DNA of 64,000 nt from CAWCKS01 sp963763485 (GTDB lineage Bacteria; Pseudomonadota; Alphaproteobacteria; Rhizobiales; Xanthobacteraceae). The notes under the pieces were generated by a model. It did no database searches, was not told the DNA's origin, and worked only from the letters and a program-made list of their open reading frames with translations. Positions 10,610 through 20,782 of the stretch are shown piece after piece. The stretch's first letter is position 1, and the number at the start of each line of letters is the position of its first letter. A program made the translations under genes and the position numbers. The stretch lies in contig CAVXOW010000010.1 in the NCBI GenBank assembly GCA_963763485.1, positions 1-64,000 of the forward strand, in the 5' to 3' direction.

Positions 10610-13600
10610 ATGGCCGACTTCACCAGCGCCCAGGACAGTCTTGCCGCCGCACGCGCCGCCCGGGATGCCGCCGAGGCCGCCGCTGCGCAGGCGGCCGCAC
10701 GCCAGCAGACGCTGGCTGCGGCGCTCGCGCGCGGCCCAGCGCAGCGCCGGGCCGCAGGATGGCGCCACGGCGCGGCTCGCGACGATCGTCAAACAGGCTG
10801 CCGATGATGCCGCGGCGAGGCGCGCCGAGGCCGGCCGCGCCGCCGAGGCCGCGGCAGCAGCGCTGCGTGATTTCGCGGTGTTCACCGATCCGCGCCGCAA
10901 CGTCTCGTTTCTCAGCGACGCGCTCCCCTTCGCGCTGTTCCCGGTGCGCATCGAGACTCGCTTCGGCATGGTCCGCAACGGTGACGGCACGCAGCACCAG
11001 CTGTGGGTGCGCATCTATCCCGACGACTGCTCGATCGACACGTTCGAGGACATGCTGTCAGCGACCGAACTCGCCAACGCCAAACTGTACTGGCAGGGGA
11101 TCTGGCGCGCCGGCGGCATCGAGGCAGACCAACGCGCCGCGTGGCGCAGCCTGGTCGCGGCGCACGGCTCGGGCCGGGCCGGCTACATCGTCGACACCTA
11201 CCAGCCGACCAATCTGCCGCCGCCCACCAAGGCTGCCGCCACCGACGAGATCCTGGTCATCCCGACGCAGACGCCGCTGGCGCCGCCCGAGGCGACGGCG
11301 ATCACGGCATACTGGCAGGCAGCGTGGCTCGCCGACGGCGACGCCGGGCTACCTCGCAGGCAGCGCAGAACGCCCTCGACGCGGCGGTCGGCGCCGCGCG
11401 CGCGGCCGATCTGGTCGCCGGCTACGTGCCGTTCAACCTCACCGATCGCCCGACGCCGCCGCTCGACAAGAACGGCGTCACGCTGTCGACCGCCTTCGTC
11501 ATCTTCCCGCCCGACCCGGTGGTCCGGCAGAGCGCGTGGTCGCAGGCGCCGCAGGTGCGGCAGTTTCCGGATCGGTTCGTCGTTATCGGCTTCAACGGTG
11601 GCACCAGACGCTGGAGGCGATCGGCAACGTGGTCACGCTGCCGCTCTATGTCGGTCCGGATCCGTCGGCCGATCCCAAGACCGATCCGACCTCGGCGATC
11701 CACCCCGACGGCGGCGACCTGTTCGTGCCCGACCAGCTGAAATGGATGGTCGACTTCGAAAGCGCCCTCGCTGCCGGCATGGCGCTGGCTATCGATCTCA
11801 CGCCGGAGCAGGCGCGAACCGGGTTCGACCGGCTGCTCGTCCTCGGGCTGCAGCTCGGCGGCCGGCAAGGCGATGGCAAGGCGGCGCTGGAGCAACTGCT
11901 GCGCCATCACGCCGCCGGGCGCAGCGGGCTCGCTCTCGTTCCGCAGGGCACGCCGACCCACAACAGCAGCGACGCCGGCACCGGCTTCACCCGGCGCGAC
12001 GATCCCGACCAGAGCTTCGACGACCGCAACAATGCGCCGCTGTTCACCCCGACCGGCGACCCCATGCTCAAGCGCGACGGGCAGTGGCTCGCCGAGGCGC
12101 TTGGCATCGATCCCGCGCTGTTCGCCGCCGTGCATGCCGCCGATGGCAAGGACCAGATGCGCGCGCGGGCGATGCAGCGGGCGCTGTGGCCGGCGACCAT
12201 CGGCTACTGGATGGACAAGCTGATGACGCCGGTGTTCAGCGACGAGGTCATCGCCGGCACCCGCGCCTATTTCACACAATACGTCAGCGGCCGCGGCGCC
12301 GTTCCGGCGATCCGCATCGGCGGGCAGCCCTACGGCATCCTGCCGACCACGGCGTTCTCGCGCATCCGCTGGCTGGATGCGCCACAACGAGGCCAGTTTC
12401 TTGACCCGCAGGTTCCGTTCCTGCGTGCACTGCTGGCCGTGTTGCGCGCCGTCGACGCCGACTGGACCGCAATGGCGGCCAACAACGCCCATGTCGGCGG
12501 GCGGGCGACGCCCACCAGATGCTGCTCGACGTCATCGGCCTGCATCCGTCGTCGGTCGAGTACTACTCGCGCTCGGCCGAGAGCCTGAGCGAGCTGTTCA
12601 ACTTCGCCAACCTGTGGGGCTTCGGCCCCGGCTTCGTCCAGGCGCTCAATGCGCTCGCACTGCATGCGGGCGCGTCCGGCCTGCTCGATCGCCTTGGCTA
12701 TTCAGGCACGGCGCAGCCCGACATCCTGCAGCACTATTTCCTGCGCGATGCCGGCCAGATCACGACCGTGATCGACGACCGGCCGCTGTCGGAGACGCAA
12801 GCGATCCGCGCTTGGACCGACGACAACCGCAACTACATCCAGTGGCTGATCGACGCCGCCGGGACTTCGCTCGAGGCGCTGCGCACCGAGCAGGGCTTCA
12901 AGGACAATGTCACGCCGCAGACGCTGCTCTATCTCTACCTGCGGCACGCGCTGATGCTCGGCTACTACGACACGAGCTACGAGCTGCACAAGAGCGCCGG
13001 GTTCCTCACCGCGGCGCAGCTCTCCGCCATGAAGCCGGAGCCGACCTTCGTGCACGTCGCCGATGGGCCGGCGACCGGAGCGAGCGAGAGCCGCTTCGCG
13101 GCGCTGTACAAGACCGAGGCGCGCATCACCGGCAACCCCACGTTGCTCGTCAGCGACTTCATCACCAGCCATCTTGGCGCGCTGGCGCAGTCGCGCGGGC
13201 TGAAGGATCAGATCGACGCCCTGAAGGTTCTGGTCGACGCGCCGACCGCCGATCTCGAGCGCGCCTTCGCCGAGCACATCGACACCTGCAGCTACCGCTT
13301 CGACGCCTGGCTGCTCGGCCTGGTGAACTAGCAGCTTCAGACGATGCGCCGGCGGCGACGGCAAGACGCCGCGCGGCGGGCGTCTATCTCGGCGCCTACG
13401 CCTGGGTCGAGGACCTGCGCCCGTCGACCGCCCAGGCGACGCCGGTGGAGTTGCCGCGCGACCTCGCCGGCAATTTTCCCGGGGCGCCGATCGTCCACGA
13501 CCCGGCCAACGGCGGCTACATCCACGCGCCCTCGCTCACCCAGGCCCGGACCGCCGCGGTGCTGCGCAGCGGCTATCTCGCCAACGCCACGTCGGCGAAT

Positions 13601-16163
13601 CCCGCAGACGCTGGCGGTCAACCTGTCGTCGGACCGCGTGCGGCTCGCCCTGTCGCTGCTCGAGGGCATCCGCAACGGCCAGAGCCTCGGCGCGCTGCTG
13701 GGCTATCGCTTCGAGCGCGGCCTGCACGACGATCATCCGACGGTCGAGGTCGACAAGTTCATCTTCCCGCTGCGCAAGGCGTTCCCGCTCGTCGCGGATT
13801 CGCTGTCGCCGACCAAGACGCCGCCCGACGTGCCGATCGAGGCGATCGAGGCGCGCAACGTCCTCGACGGCCGCAAGCTGATCGCGCAGATCGCGTCGAG
13901 CGGCGTCACCACCTATCCGTTCGGCGTGAGCCGCCCGCACCGCCGCTTCCCGCCGCCAGCGCCGCCGAGGCAGCAGGCGATCAACGACCAGGCGACGGCG
14001 CTGCTCGACGTCTACGACGCGTTGGCCGACCTCGCCCTGGCGGAAGGCGTGCACCAGGCGGTGCAGGGCAACTTCGACCGCATCGCCTCGACGCTCGACG
14101 CCTACACCACCGGCAATTTCCCGCCCGAGCCGCAGGTCGTCGAGACGCCACCCGCCGGCATCGGCCTGACGCACCGCGTCGCCGTGCACCTCAAGCCCGG
14201 CCTCGCCGCGCCCGCCGGCGCGACGCCGCGCGCGCAGGCCGAGCCGGCGGTCGACGCCTGGCTGGCGAGCCTCCTGCCGCCGCTCGACAAGATCGGCTGC
14301 GTCGTGACGTGGACGGATCACGACGGGCACCGACCGCCAGCAGCCGGTGACGCTCGCCGACCTCGGCCTGCGGCCGATCGACCTGGTCTCGGCTGGTGCA
14401 AGCCCGACGCCGTGCAGACCGATGACCGAGCTCGACGACCGCGTCCTGCGCTTCGTCATCGCGACCGCGTCGCCGCGCGCCGACGCCGGCCTGCAGCATC
14501 GCCTACATGACGCCGCCCGCCGCCGACGCGTCAGCCTGTTCGAGGTCTCGGCGCTAGCTGCGCAGCCTGCGCACGCTCGTCATCGGCGCGCGGCCGCTGC
14601 GCGCCACCGACGCGGCGCTCGGCATCGACGCCAGGCCGACCAGAACGCGTCGGTGTTCGCCGATCGCACCCGCATCGCCGGGCCCGACGGCGACTCGCCA
14701 CGCTGGGCAACGACATCGACGGCTACCTGGCGCCGCTCAACCCGCTGCTCGCCGATCCCGATCGCCAACCGTGACGCCATCGTCTCGCGGCGTCGACGGT
14801 TTCCTCGACGACGGCGTCGGCGCTGCTCGAGCGGGCCGCGCGCTTCGGCCTGCCGCCGTCGGGCTGGGGCTTCGCCTACGAGTGGCGACGCAGCGCCGTC
14901 GCCGACCTGCTGGCGCAGGTCCAGGACTGGTCACGCGCTGGACCGCAAGCCTCGGCGACTTCGACAACAAGATCACCGCCTACGACAACGCTGCCGCGGC
15001 GGCACCACCGACGACGAGCGGTTCACACGCGCTTGCGCGCCGCCGAGATGGTGATCTCGCACGCAGCCGATCGCCGCTGCCGGCCAGCCCGGCGGCGCTG
15101 CGCGGCGAGCTCGACGGCAAGCGCGCCGCCTTCGCGGACCGGCGCGGCCAGTTCGCCGCGGTGCTCAATCTAGCGGGAACGCGCTTTGCCGACTTCCTCG
15201 GTCCGGTCGCGGCGCTGCTGCCGATCACGCCGTTCGACGCGCAGCCGTTCGATCTCACAGCCGTTCGGCGACCGCGCCGTCGTGCTGGCGCGAGGACCTC
15301 GCGCATGAACCTCGCCGGCCCGCCGCGCCGCCATCACGGCAAGCACAAGCCGTGCAGCAGAGCTCGACGCGCTACGACGCCGCGGCCGGCGCCAGCCGAC
15401 AAGGTGCAGGCGCTTCAGCAGGCCGCGCAGGCGCTGCTCGGCGACGAATTTCGCATCGTGCCGGAATTCGCGCTCGCCGCCGCGCAAGCCGACGAATGGG
15501 CCAACGCCGTGAGCGCCTCGACGCGGCGCGCTGCTGAACTACCTCACCGGCACCGCCGGCATCGATCGTCCCGGTCGACGAATGGCTGACCGGCGTGGCC
15601 CGCGTGCGGCCGATGCTGCTGCGCTGGGAGTCCGCGATGCTGCTCGCCGGAGCGTTCGGGCCGCAGCGAACCGGCTCTCGTGCCGGCGCAGTTCCCGTTC
15701 GCGGCCGGCGCACCGTGGCTGGCGATGCAGTTCCCGCCCGACTACGTGCTCGACAGCGACCGGCTGCTCTACACCGCGCACTACGCGACGCCGTTCGACA
15801 AGACGGCGCGCCAGTGCGGGCTGCTGCTCGACGAATGGACCGAGGTGATCCCCGACACGACGCGCGACACCGGCATCACCTTCAACTTCGACCGGCCCGA
15901 CAACGAGCCGCCGCAGGCGATCCTGCTGGTCACGCCGGCGCCGGCGACCGGCACGCTGGCAGTGGGACGACCTCGTCGGCGCGCTGAACGAGACGCTCGA
16001 CCTGGCCAAGAAGCGCGCGGTCGAGCCGGCGCAGCTCGACGCCACGCCGTACGCGCGCGCTCCTGCCGGCGACGATCATGGCCGTGACGCTCTACGGCAT
16101 CTCCATCACCACGAGCCTCGCCGCCGCCAACGGCGTGTTCCGCAGCATGGAGGCGACCGCATG
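10610..16163 (+). CDS. giant conserved protein with coiled-coil start (many frameshifts)
   Basis: About 1850 residues if reconstructed. It begins with ~80 residues of Ala-rich heptad-like helix (AARAARDAAEAAAAQAAAR), probably a coiled coil. A domain with LFPVRIETRFG and LWVRIYPDDCSIDTFED follows, then a middle region with AMQRALWPATIGYW and IRIGGQPYGILPTT, then a long helical region. Frame breaks are visible near 10740, 11350, 11610, 12510, 13335, 13600, 14335, 14494 (extra c), 14528 (missing c) and 14556 (extra a), and become denser after 14.6 kb. Between breaks the product is fluent and stop-free. The QPYGILP block recurs in conserved hypothetical proteins of other bacteria by my recall. 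No enzymatic motif is seen. The 3' end is inferred from the start of the next gene and is approximate. Confidence 0.55.
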
Positions 16164-18075
16164 CCTAGCGCGCGTCCCGATCGGCGACATCCGCGACGGC
16201 GCTGTCGCGAGCGGCTGTTCCCGACGGTCACGACGTGGAACCGGCTCGAGGCGCGGCCGCGCACGCACGAGCTTCGACCGCGCGCTGCAGCGCCGAGGTG
16301 CGCGACGCGCTGTGGATGCTGACCAAGCAGTGGCAGATGGGCGAGTTCCGCGGCAGCGACGCCGGCTCGCCGGTCTTCGCCAAGCTGCAGATCGGCCACC
16401 ACGCGGCTGACCAAGTACCGGCCCGACGGCCACGGCCGACGCAGCCGTTCGACGACGACGTGCCGCTCGAGGCGAAGGTCGAGCGGCGGCCGTGCCGCTG
16501 TCATCGCCGGCGGCGCCGATCGCGCTCGACCTGCGGCTGGCCATGGGCCGGCAGTGGCTCGCGCTGATCGACGGCATCGGCGACTACCGCGCACGCCTTC
16601 ATCGCCGCCTACCCGATCGCCGCGCCCGACCCGACCAGCAAGCGACGACGCCGACGCTGTGCGCCCATCCCGAGGTGTGGCAGATGTTCGCCGCGGTCGC
16701 CGGCCGGGCGATGGACGGCGGCGCTGCTCTACGTGCACCTGACGCCGACGCCGGCCAACCACGCCTACGACGGCGTCGCCGGTGATCGCCGCCGGCGACC
16801 ACCGACGCGCTCGACGATCGCGCGGCAGCGATTCGTCGCCTGGTTCGAGCGCGCTGTCCTGCAGCCGCCGCCGGCGGGCGACGACGCCTGGGTGCCGCCG
16901 CAGCTCGAGTACCAGTTCGCCGCCTCGGCGCCGCTGCCGGCGACGGGCGAGAAGGTCTACGTCGCCGACGAGTACTGCGCAGGGCCGGCTCGACTGGTAC
17001 AGCCTCGACGTCGACGCCGCACGACGGCGCGCTCGACCGGTGCCCGGCTCGCAGCCCACCGGCTGCCGCCAGACGCGCCGCAGACGATGATCCCGATCCC
17101 GGTGTCGTTCGCCGGCATGCCCAACACGCGCTGGTGGGCGTTCGAGGACAGCGGACCAACTTCGGCGACATCGACGCCGGCACCACCGACCTGGCCAAGC
17201 TGCTGTTCATGGAGTTCGCCCTGGTCTACGCCAACGACTGGTTCGTGATTCCCGTACACGCTGCCGGCCGGCACCATCGCCACGATCCGCGGCTTCGCGG
17301 TCACCAACGTCTTCGGCGAGCGGTTCTGGATCGAGCCGGCCGGCGCCGGCGCCGACGACGACTGGCAGCGCTGGAGCATGTTCACGATCGACGTGCGCGG
17401 CGAGCCGACGCGCCGGCCGACACGAGCCTGCTGCTGCTGCCGACCGTCGCCGAAGATCCTGCGAGAGCCCGCCGACCGAGGAGATCCATGCTGATCCGCG
17501 ACGAGGTGGCGAACATGGTGTGGGGCGATCGAGACGCACGGTCCCGCTGCCGACCGGCGAGAGCCAGCGCGGCATCGAGGCGGCGCGCCAGACGCGCGCG
17601 TTCTTCGAGGCGCAGCTCGCGGCCGCCTGCCGGACCGGGCGCGCCGCCGCCGCACGTGCCGCCACCCGCCGCCGCGCCGATCCGCTACCAGGTGATGACC
17701 ACCGTGCCGGAGAACTGGATCCCGTTCATCCCGGTGCACGTGCCGGGCGAGCAACCGCGAGATCCAGCTGCAGCGCGCGGCGCTGCCGCGGATCCTCGAC
17801 GGCGATCCCGACCGCCGGTCAAGGTGCAGCCGCGGACCGTCCTGCTGCGCGAGGGCCTCGACCGCACGCCGGCCGCAGCCCTACTTCGTGCACGAGGAGG
17901 AGGTGCCGCGCGCCGGCGCGCGGCTGATCGCAGTGCCTTCCAGCGCACGCGCTGGAGCGACGGCCGCGTCTACACTTGGCTGCGGGTGCGCCGGCAGACC
18001 GGCCGCGGCGAAGGCTCGAGCGGGCTCGGCTTCGACAAGCTGGTCGACGTGCCGGTCAAGCCGCCGCCCGGTTGA
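16161..18075 (+). CDS. conserved large protein, last gene of operon (many frameshifts)
   Basis: About 640 residues expected. The start at 16161 is supported by the following FPTVTTWNRLEARPRTHE segment and the conserved block EVRDALWMLTKQWQMGEFRG. Later recognisable blocks are IPIPVSFAGMPNTRWWAFED, FGDIDAGTTDLAKLLFMEF, MTTVPENWIPFIPVHVPG and the C-terminus GRVYTWLRVRRQTGRGEGSS. They lie in different frames, so indels occur roughly every 30-80 bases. No membrane segment or catalytic motif is visible. It overlaps the preceding gene and is the last of five; non-coding sequence and a tRNA-Glu fragment follow. Function unknown. The sequence needs to be corrected before its family can be judged. Confidence 0.5.
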
Positions 18076-18126
18076 CGTGGCGGCACCACGCCGATTTGGC
18101 GGCCGTTCGCCAGTGTCCGTGCCAAT

Positions 18127-18170
18127 CTTTCACGGCGAAAACAGGGGTTCAATTCCCCTTGGGCGCGCCA
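18127..18170 (+). other. 3' fragment of tRNA-Glu (TTC), att-like scar
   Basis: The 44 bases run from the anticodon loop (CTTTCAC, anticodon TTC) through a T-arm with a GGGG/CCCC stem and TTCAATT loop to an acceptor strand ending in CCA. The 5' half of the tRNA is missing: the sequence before 18127 cannot form the D-arm or the matching acceptor strand. Such 3' ends are what integration into a tRNA gene leaves at one border of an element. The intact tRNA-Glu would be elsewhere. Confidence 0.7.
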
Positions 18171-18437
18171 ATGCCCCCAAAGACTTAGCCGACATTCTTC
18201 AGGCGCACCGCGCGCCGACCAAGTATGGCACGCTATGTTAAGCGCTGGTTGTTTCGAACCATTGGGCTGCGAATTCGAGCCGAGATTCGTCTCGTATTTG
18301 ATTCAGTTACTGATTCATTTTTGAGTTCCCGAAGAGAGGCAACTCTAACAGGTCGCTCGTACGGTCCCCCAGTCTGCGCGCCATTCAATTTAATAGCCTG
18401 CGTATCAGTTAAGGACCCTTTTGCCATGGAGCGAGCG

Positions 18438-18530
18438 ATGACTACCCCAGAACTCATCCTGACCCTGTTGACCGCAATCTGCGCGACGCATGCGGGCGTC
18501 TGGCTTTACGATCGGTGGCGCGCAAGGTGA
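18438..18530 (+). CDS. possible 30-residue membrane peptide
   Basis: Short frame with one hydrophobic stretch (ELILTLLTAICATHAGVWL) followed by a basic tail (YDRWRAR). Nothing else supports it; it may be spurious. No family recognised. Confidence 0.25.
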   Translation: MTTPELILTLLTAICATHAGVWLYDRWRAR

Positions 18531-18606
18531 AGCAGTTGCGGCGTCGGCGACCTGGACGCTGTTCAAGCTCGCGCGCCCTGCCCTCAAACTACGGTCGTCG
18601 CAGCGG

Positions 18607-18933
18607 CTAGAGTTCGGCGTTCTGTCCGGTTCCGAGATGCGCCGGGCACAACATGCCAGTCGCCAAATGCTCAAGCAGCGCGCGCCGCCTCGGCAGTGAG
18701 ATTTGCAGAAATTTGTATTTGTATCCCTTGAGCAAGCGAGCCTTGTTTCCGTTCAGGAAAGTTTCGACAAACGAGGATTGACCGTTGAGATGGTTGTTCA
18801 GCCGCTGCCATAGCCCGCGTGTGCCGCGAAGGGTCCGGCCGACATGAAGGATGCGATCGCGTTTGTCGAAGATGATATAGACACCGTGCTTGTCAGGAGC
18901 TTCAAGCTTCTCGCGACGGCGCGGAAAGTAAAC
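18607..18933 (-). pseudogene. GIY-YIG-like nuclease C-terminal part, cut by IS3
   Basis: Reading the minus strand from 18933 gives an open frame of 108 codons to a TAG at 18607, with no start codon of its own. It contains a HGVYIIFDKRDRILHVGRT segment, matching the two-strand GIY-YIG core (GVY...HVGRT), then a helical part with GLWQRLNNHLNG. The 5' end stops exactly where the IS3-family element begins. The continuation on the far side of the IS in the same orientation shows no coding character, so the N-terminal part has been lost. Family assignment rests on the core motif only. In intact form such proteins are small DNA-cleaving or repair-type nucleases. Confidence 0.6.
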
Positions 18934-20178
18934 TGGCCTGCACCCGGTTCCGAAGACACCGAGTTAGGTGTTTTATGGAGCAGGAGGTGTGTCATGGAGA
19001 GACGGCAGTTTACGCGGGAGTTCAAGCTTGAGGCGGTCCGGCTGATCAAGCAGCGCGGCGTCTCGTATGCGCAGGCGTCAAAAGACCTTGGTGTTCATCC
19101 GACGCAGTTGCGCAATTGGGTGAAGCAGCTTGCGGACGATCCGCAGCATGCATTCCCCGGCCACGGCCAGATGAAGCCGGAGCAGTTGGAGATCGCGCAG
19201 CTCAAGCGCGAGGTCGCCAGGCTGAAGGCCGAACGGGACATCCTAAAAAAAGCCGCGGCCTACTTCGCGAAGGAATCGACGTGAAGTTCGGTTTCATTGC
19301 GAAGCACCGGGGGATCTGGCCGGCGGAATGGTTGTGCGGGGCGCTCGGTGTCTCGCGGGGTGGGTTCTATGCCTGGCTGACACGGCCGCGCAGTCGGCGC
19401 AGCCGGAGCGATGAAGAGCTCGGCGCGAAGGTTCGTGCCAGCTTCCTGGCGAGCGATCGGACCTACGGCGCCAGGCGGGTGTGGCACGATCTGCTCGCCG
19501 AAGGGGTGTCGTGCGGGCTGCACCGGATCGAGCGATTGATGCGGCTGCAGGCCCTCAAGGCGCGCCCGCGACGGCGGCGCCTGCCGCCTGATCTGGGTGA
19601 GCGGCAGGCGACCGCCGTCGCTGCCAATGTGCTCGACCGCAGCTTCGAAGCAGCCGCTCCCAACCGCAAATGGATTGCCGACTTTACCTATGTCTGGACG
19701 GCGGAGGGCTGGCTCTATGTGGCCGCCGTCGTCGATCTGTTCTCGCGCCGGGTGGTCGGCTGGTCGATGAACGCAGCGATGACGGCGCAGCTCGTCACCG
19801 ATGCCCTGGTGATGGCGATCTGGCGACGGGGCAAACCGGACGCGCTGCTGCATCATTCCGATCGTGGCAGCCAATACACCAGTGAGCAGTTCCAGCGGTT
19901 GATGGCCGATCACGGCGTCGTCTGCTCGATGAGCCGGTCGGGCAACGTCTGGGACAATGCGGCGATGGAGAGCTTCTTCTCGTCGTTGAAGACCGAGCGA
20001 ACTGCGCGCAAAATGTACCGAACAAGCGACGAGGCCAAGGCCGACGTGTTCGATTACATCGAGCGCTTCTACAATCCGAAACGCCGGCACTCGACGATCG
20101 GATATCTGAGCCCTATGGAGTTCGAGCAGGCAGGCTGGATTAGCTTAAGCGGGTGTCAACCGAACCGGGTGCAGGCCA
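18934..20178 (+). mobile_element. IS3-family insertion sequence
   Basis: The element is bounded by near-perfect inverted repeats. The left end reads TGGCCTGCACCCGGTT and the right end is its reverse complement ending in GGCCA at 20178, giving 1245 bp with the TG...CA ends of IS3 elements. It carries overlapping orfA and orfB. Three- to four-base target duplications are not visible (AAC on the left, GTA on the right). The left flank is a truncated GIY-YIG gene and the right flank an unrelated open frame. This fits an IS-mediated deletion or recombination after insertion rather than simple transposition. Confidence 0.88.
18994..19284 (+). CDS. IS3-family transposase OrfA
   Basis: A 96-residue protein with an N-terminal helix-turn-helix (residues ~5-50: FTREFKLEAVRLIKQRGVSYAQASKDLGV, then PTQLRNWVKQ) and a C-terminal leucine-zipper-like helix (LEIAQLKREVARLKAERDIL) ending in KKAAAYFAKE, which is standard for IS3 OrfA. 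It recognises the terminal repeats and partners OrfB. The stop overlaps the OrfB GTG start at 19281-19284. In this group an OrfAB fusion by programmed -1 frameshifting is usual; the A-rich stretch near 19246-19252 (aaaaaaa) is a plausible slippery site. The ATG at 18994 follows a GGAGCAGGAGG-type ribosome-binding region. Confidence 0.9.
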   Translation: MERRQFTREFKLEAVRLIKQRGVSYAQASKDLGVHPTQLRNWVKQLADDPQHAFPGHGQMKPEQLEIAQLKREVARLKAERDILKKAAAYFAKEST

Positions 20179-20513
20179 GTACGATCTCGACCGATGATTG
20201 GAGTTCCTCAGAAACCCTCGACAAGACGCTATTGAATGGCGTGCCAGAACTACTTCGCGAAACTGATCCGAACATTCATCAAGACGAGAACTCCTTGTCT
20301 CTCGATGGACTACAGTTCTTGTATACCTCAGATGCCCTGGGCCTATCCACGGACGCTCAAGACAAGCTGATTGACCTAGTAGATGGACGAGGGCTCGTCC
20401 AAGGTGGCAGTGGTCGTCGTTTGAAATGGCGCACAGTTGGAGCACTCATGGTTGATTTGAATGGAAGCCGACTGCACGATCCGCTGTTCGGTTCGAGCGC
20501 CGCGGATGTGTGA
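19281..20513 (+). CDS. IS3-family transposase OrfB, fused in frame to flanking DNA
   Basis: DDE-type integrase core. WIADFTYVWTAEGWLYVAAVVDLFSRRVVGW holds the first Asp, HHSDRGSQYTS the second and MESFFSSLKTE the Glu. An HTH_21-like segment lies before the core (residues ~50-90). The start is the GTG at 19281. A normal OrfB would end soon after YLSPMEFEQ near 20130, but here the frame runs through the right inverted repeat and about 112 codons of flanking sequence to 20513. The extra tail (DDWSSSETLDKTLLNGVPEL onward) is fluent and may be the 3' part of a disrupted host gene. I do not recognise it. Confidence 0.85.
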   Translation: MKFGFIAKHRGIWPAEWLCGALGVSRGGFYAWLTRPRSRRSRSDEELGAKVRASFLASDRTYGARRVWHDLLAEGVSCGLHRIERLMRLQALKARPRRRRLPPDLGERQATAVAANVLDRSFEAAAPNRKWIADFTYVWTAEGWLYVAAVVDLFSRRVVGWSMNAAMTAQLVTDALVMAIWRRGKPDALLHHSDRGSQYTSEQFQRLMADHGVVCSMSRSGNVWDNAAMESFFSSLKTERTARKMYRTSDEAKADVFDYIERFYNPKRRHSTIGYLSPMEFEQAGWISLSGCQPNRVQASTISTDDWSSSETLDKTLLNGVPELLRETDPNIHQDENSLSLDGLQFLYTSDALGLSTDAQDKLIDLVDGRGLVQGGSGRRLKWRTVGALMVDLNGSRLHDPLFGSSAADV

Positions 20514-20716
20514 GTGAAGCTATCTTGCCTGCTGAGCTAGTCGTCACTGGCTTTGATCGCTAAACGGCAAGCAGCGGACCATTCTTGTCCGTTTCGACCT
20601 ACCTATTTTAGGTTACTTAAAGAATACAAGAAAGAAGAAGGGTCGCCGAGATCCACAAAAATGCCACTTCCGCCTGCAGCCGTGCGCTAACCTGCAATAT
20701 CCCCAGCCAGCCAATG

Positions 20717-20782
20717 TTTCCGTTAGGAAACAAAAGCGTTTCCGTTTGGCAACATCAAGGTTTCCGTTTGGCAACATCGGGG
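20717..20782. repeat. three tandem 22-bp iteron-like repeats
   Basis: Three direct repeats of exactly 22 bp start at 20717, 20739 and 20761. Each begins TTTCCGTT; units 2 and 3 share TTTCCGTTTGGCAACATC, and unit 1 diverges (TTTCCGTTAGGAAACAAAAG). The 22-bp period is two helical turns, as in replication-initiator or partition iterons. The array overlaps the 3' end of a winged-helix gene, whose last codons lie inside unit 3 and unit 2. Function is inferred only. Confidence 0.7.

Noticed and set aside
18121..18170. Possible tmRNA 3' piece
   Set aside because: The CTTTCAC anticodon loop, stem and GGGG TTCAATT CCCC arm match tRNA-Glu, and no tag-peptide frame or second piece is nearby.
20717..20782. 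CRISPR-like array
   Set aside because: The units are contiguous 22-bp repeats with no spacers and there are no cas genes in the window.
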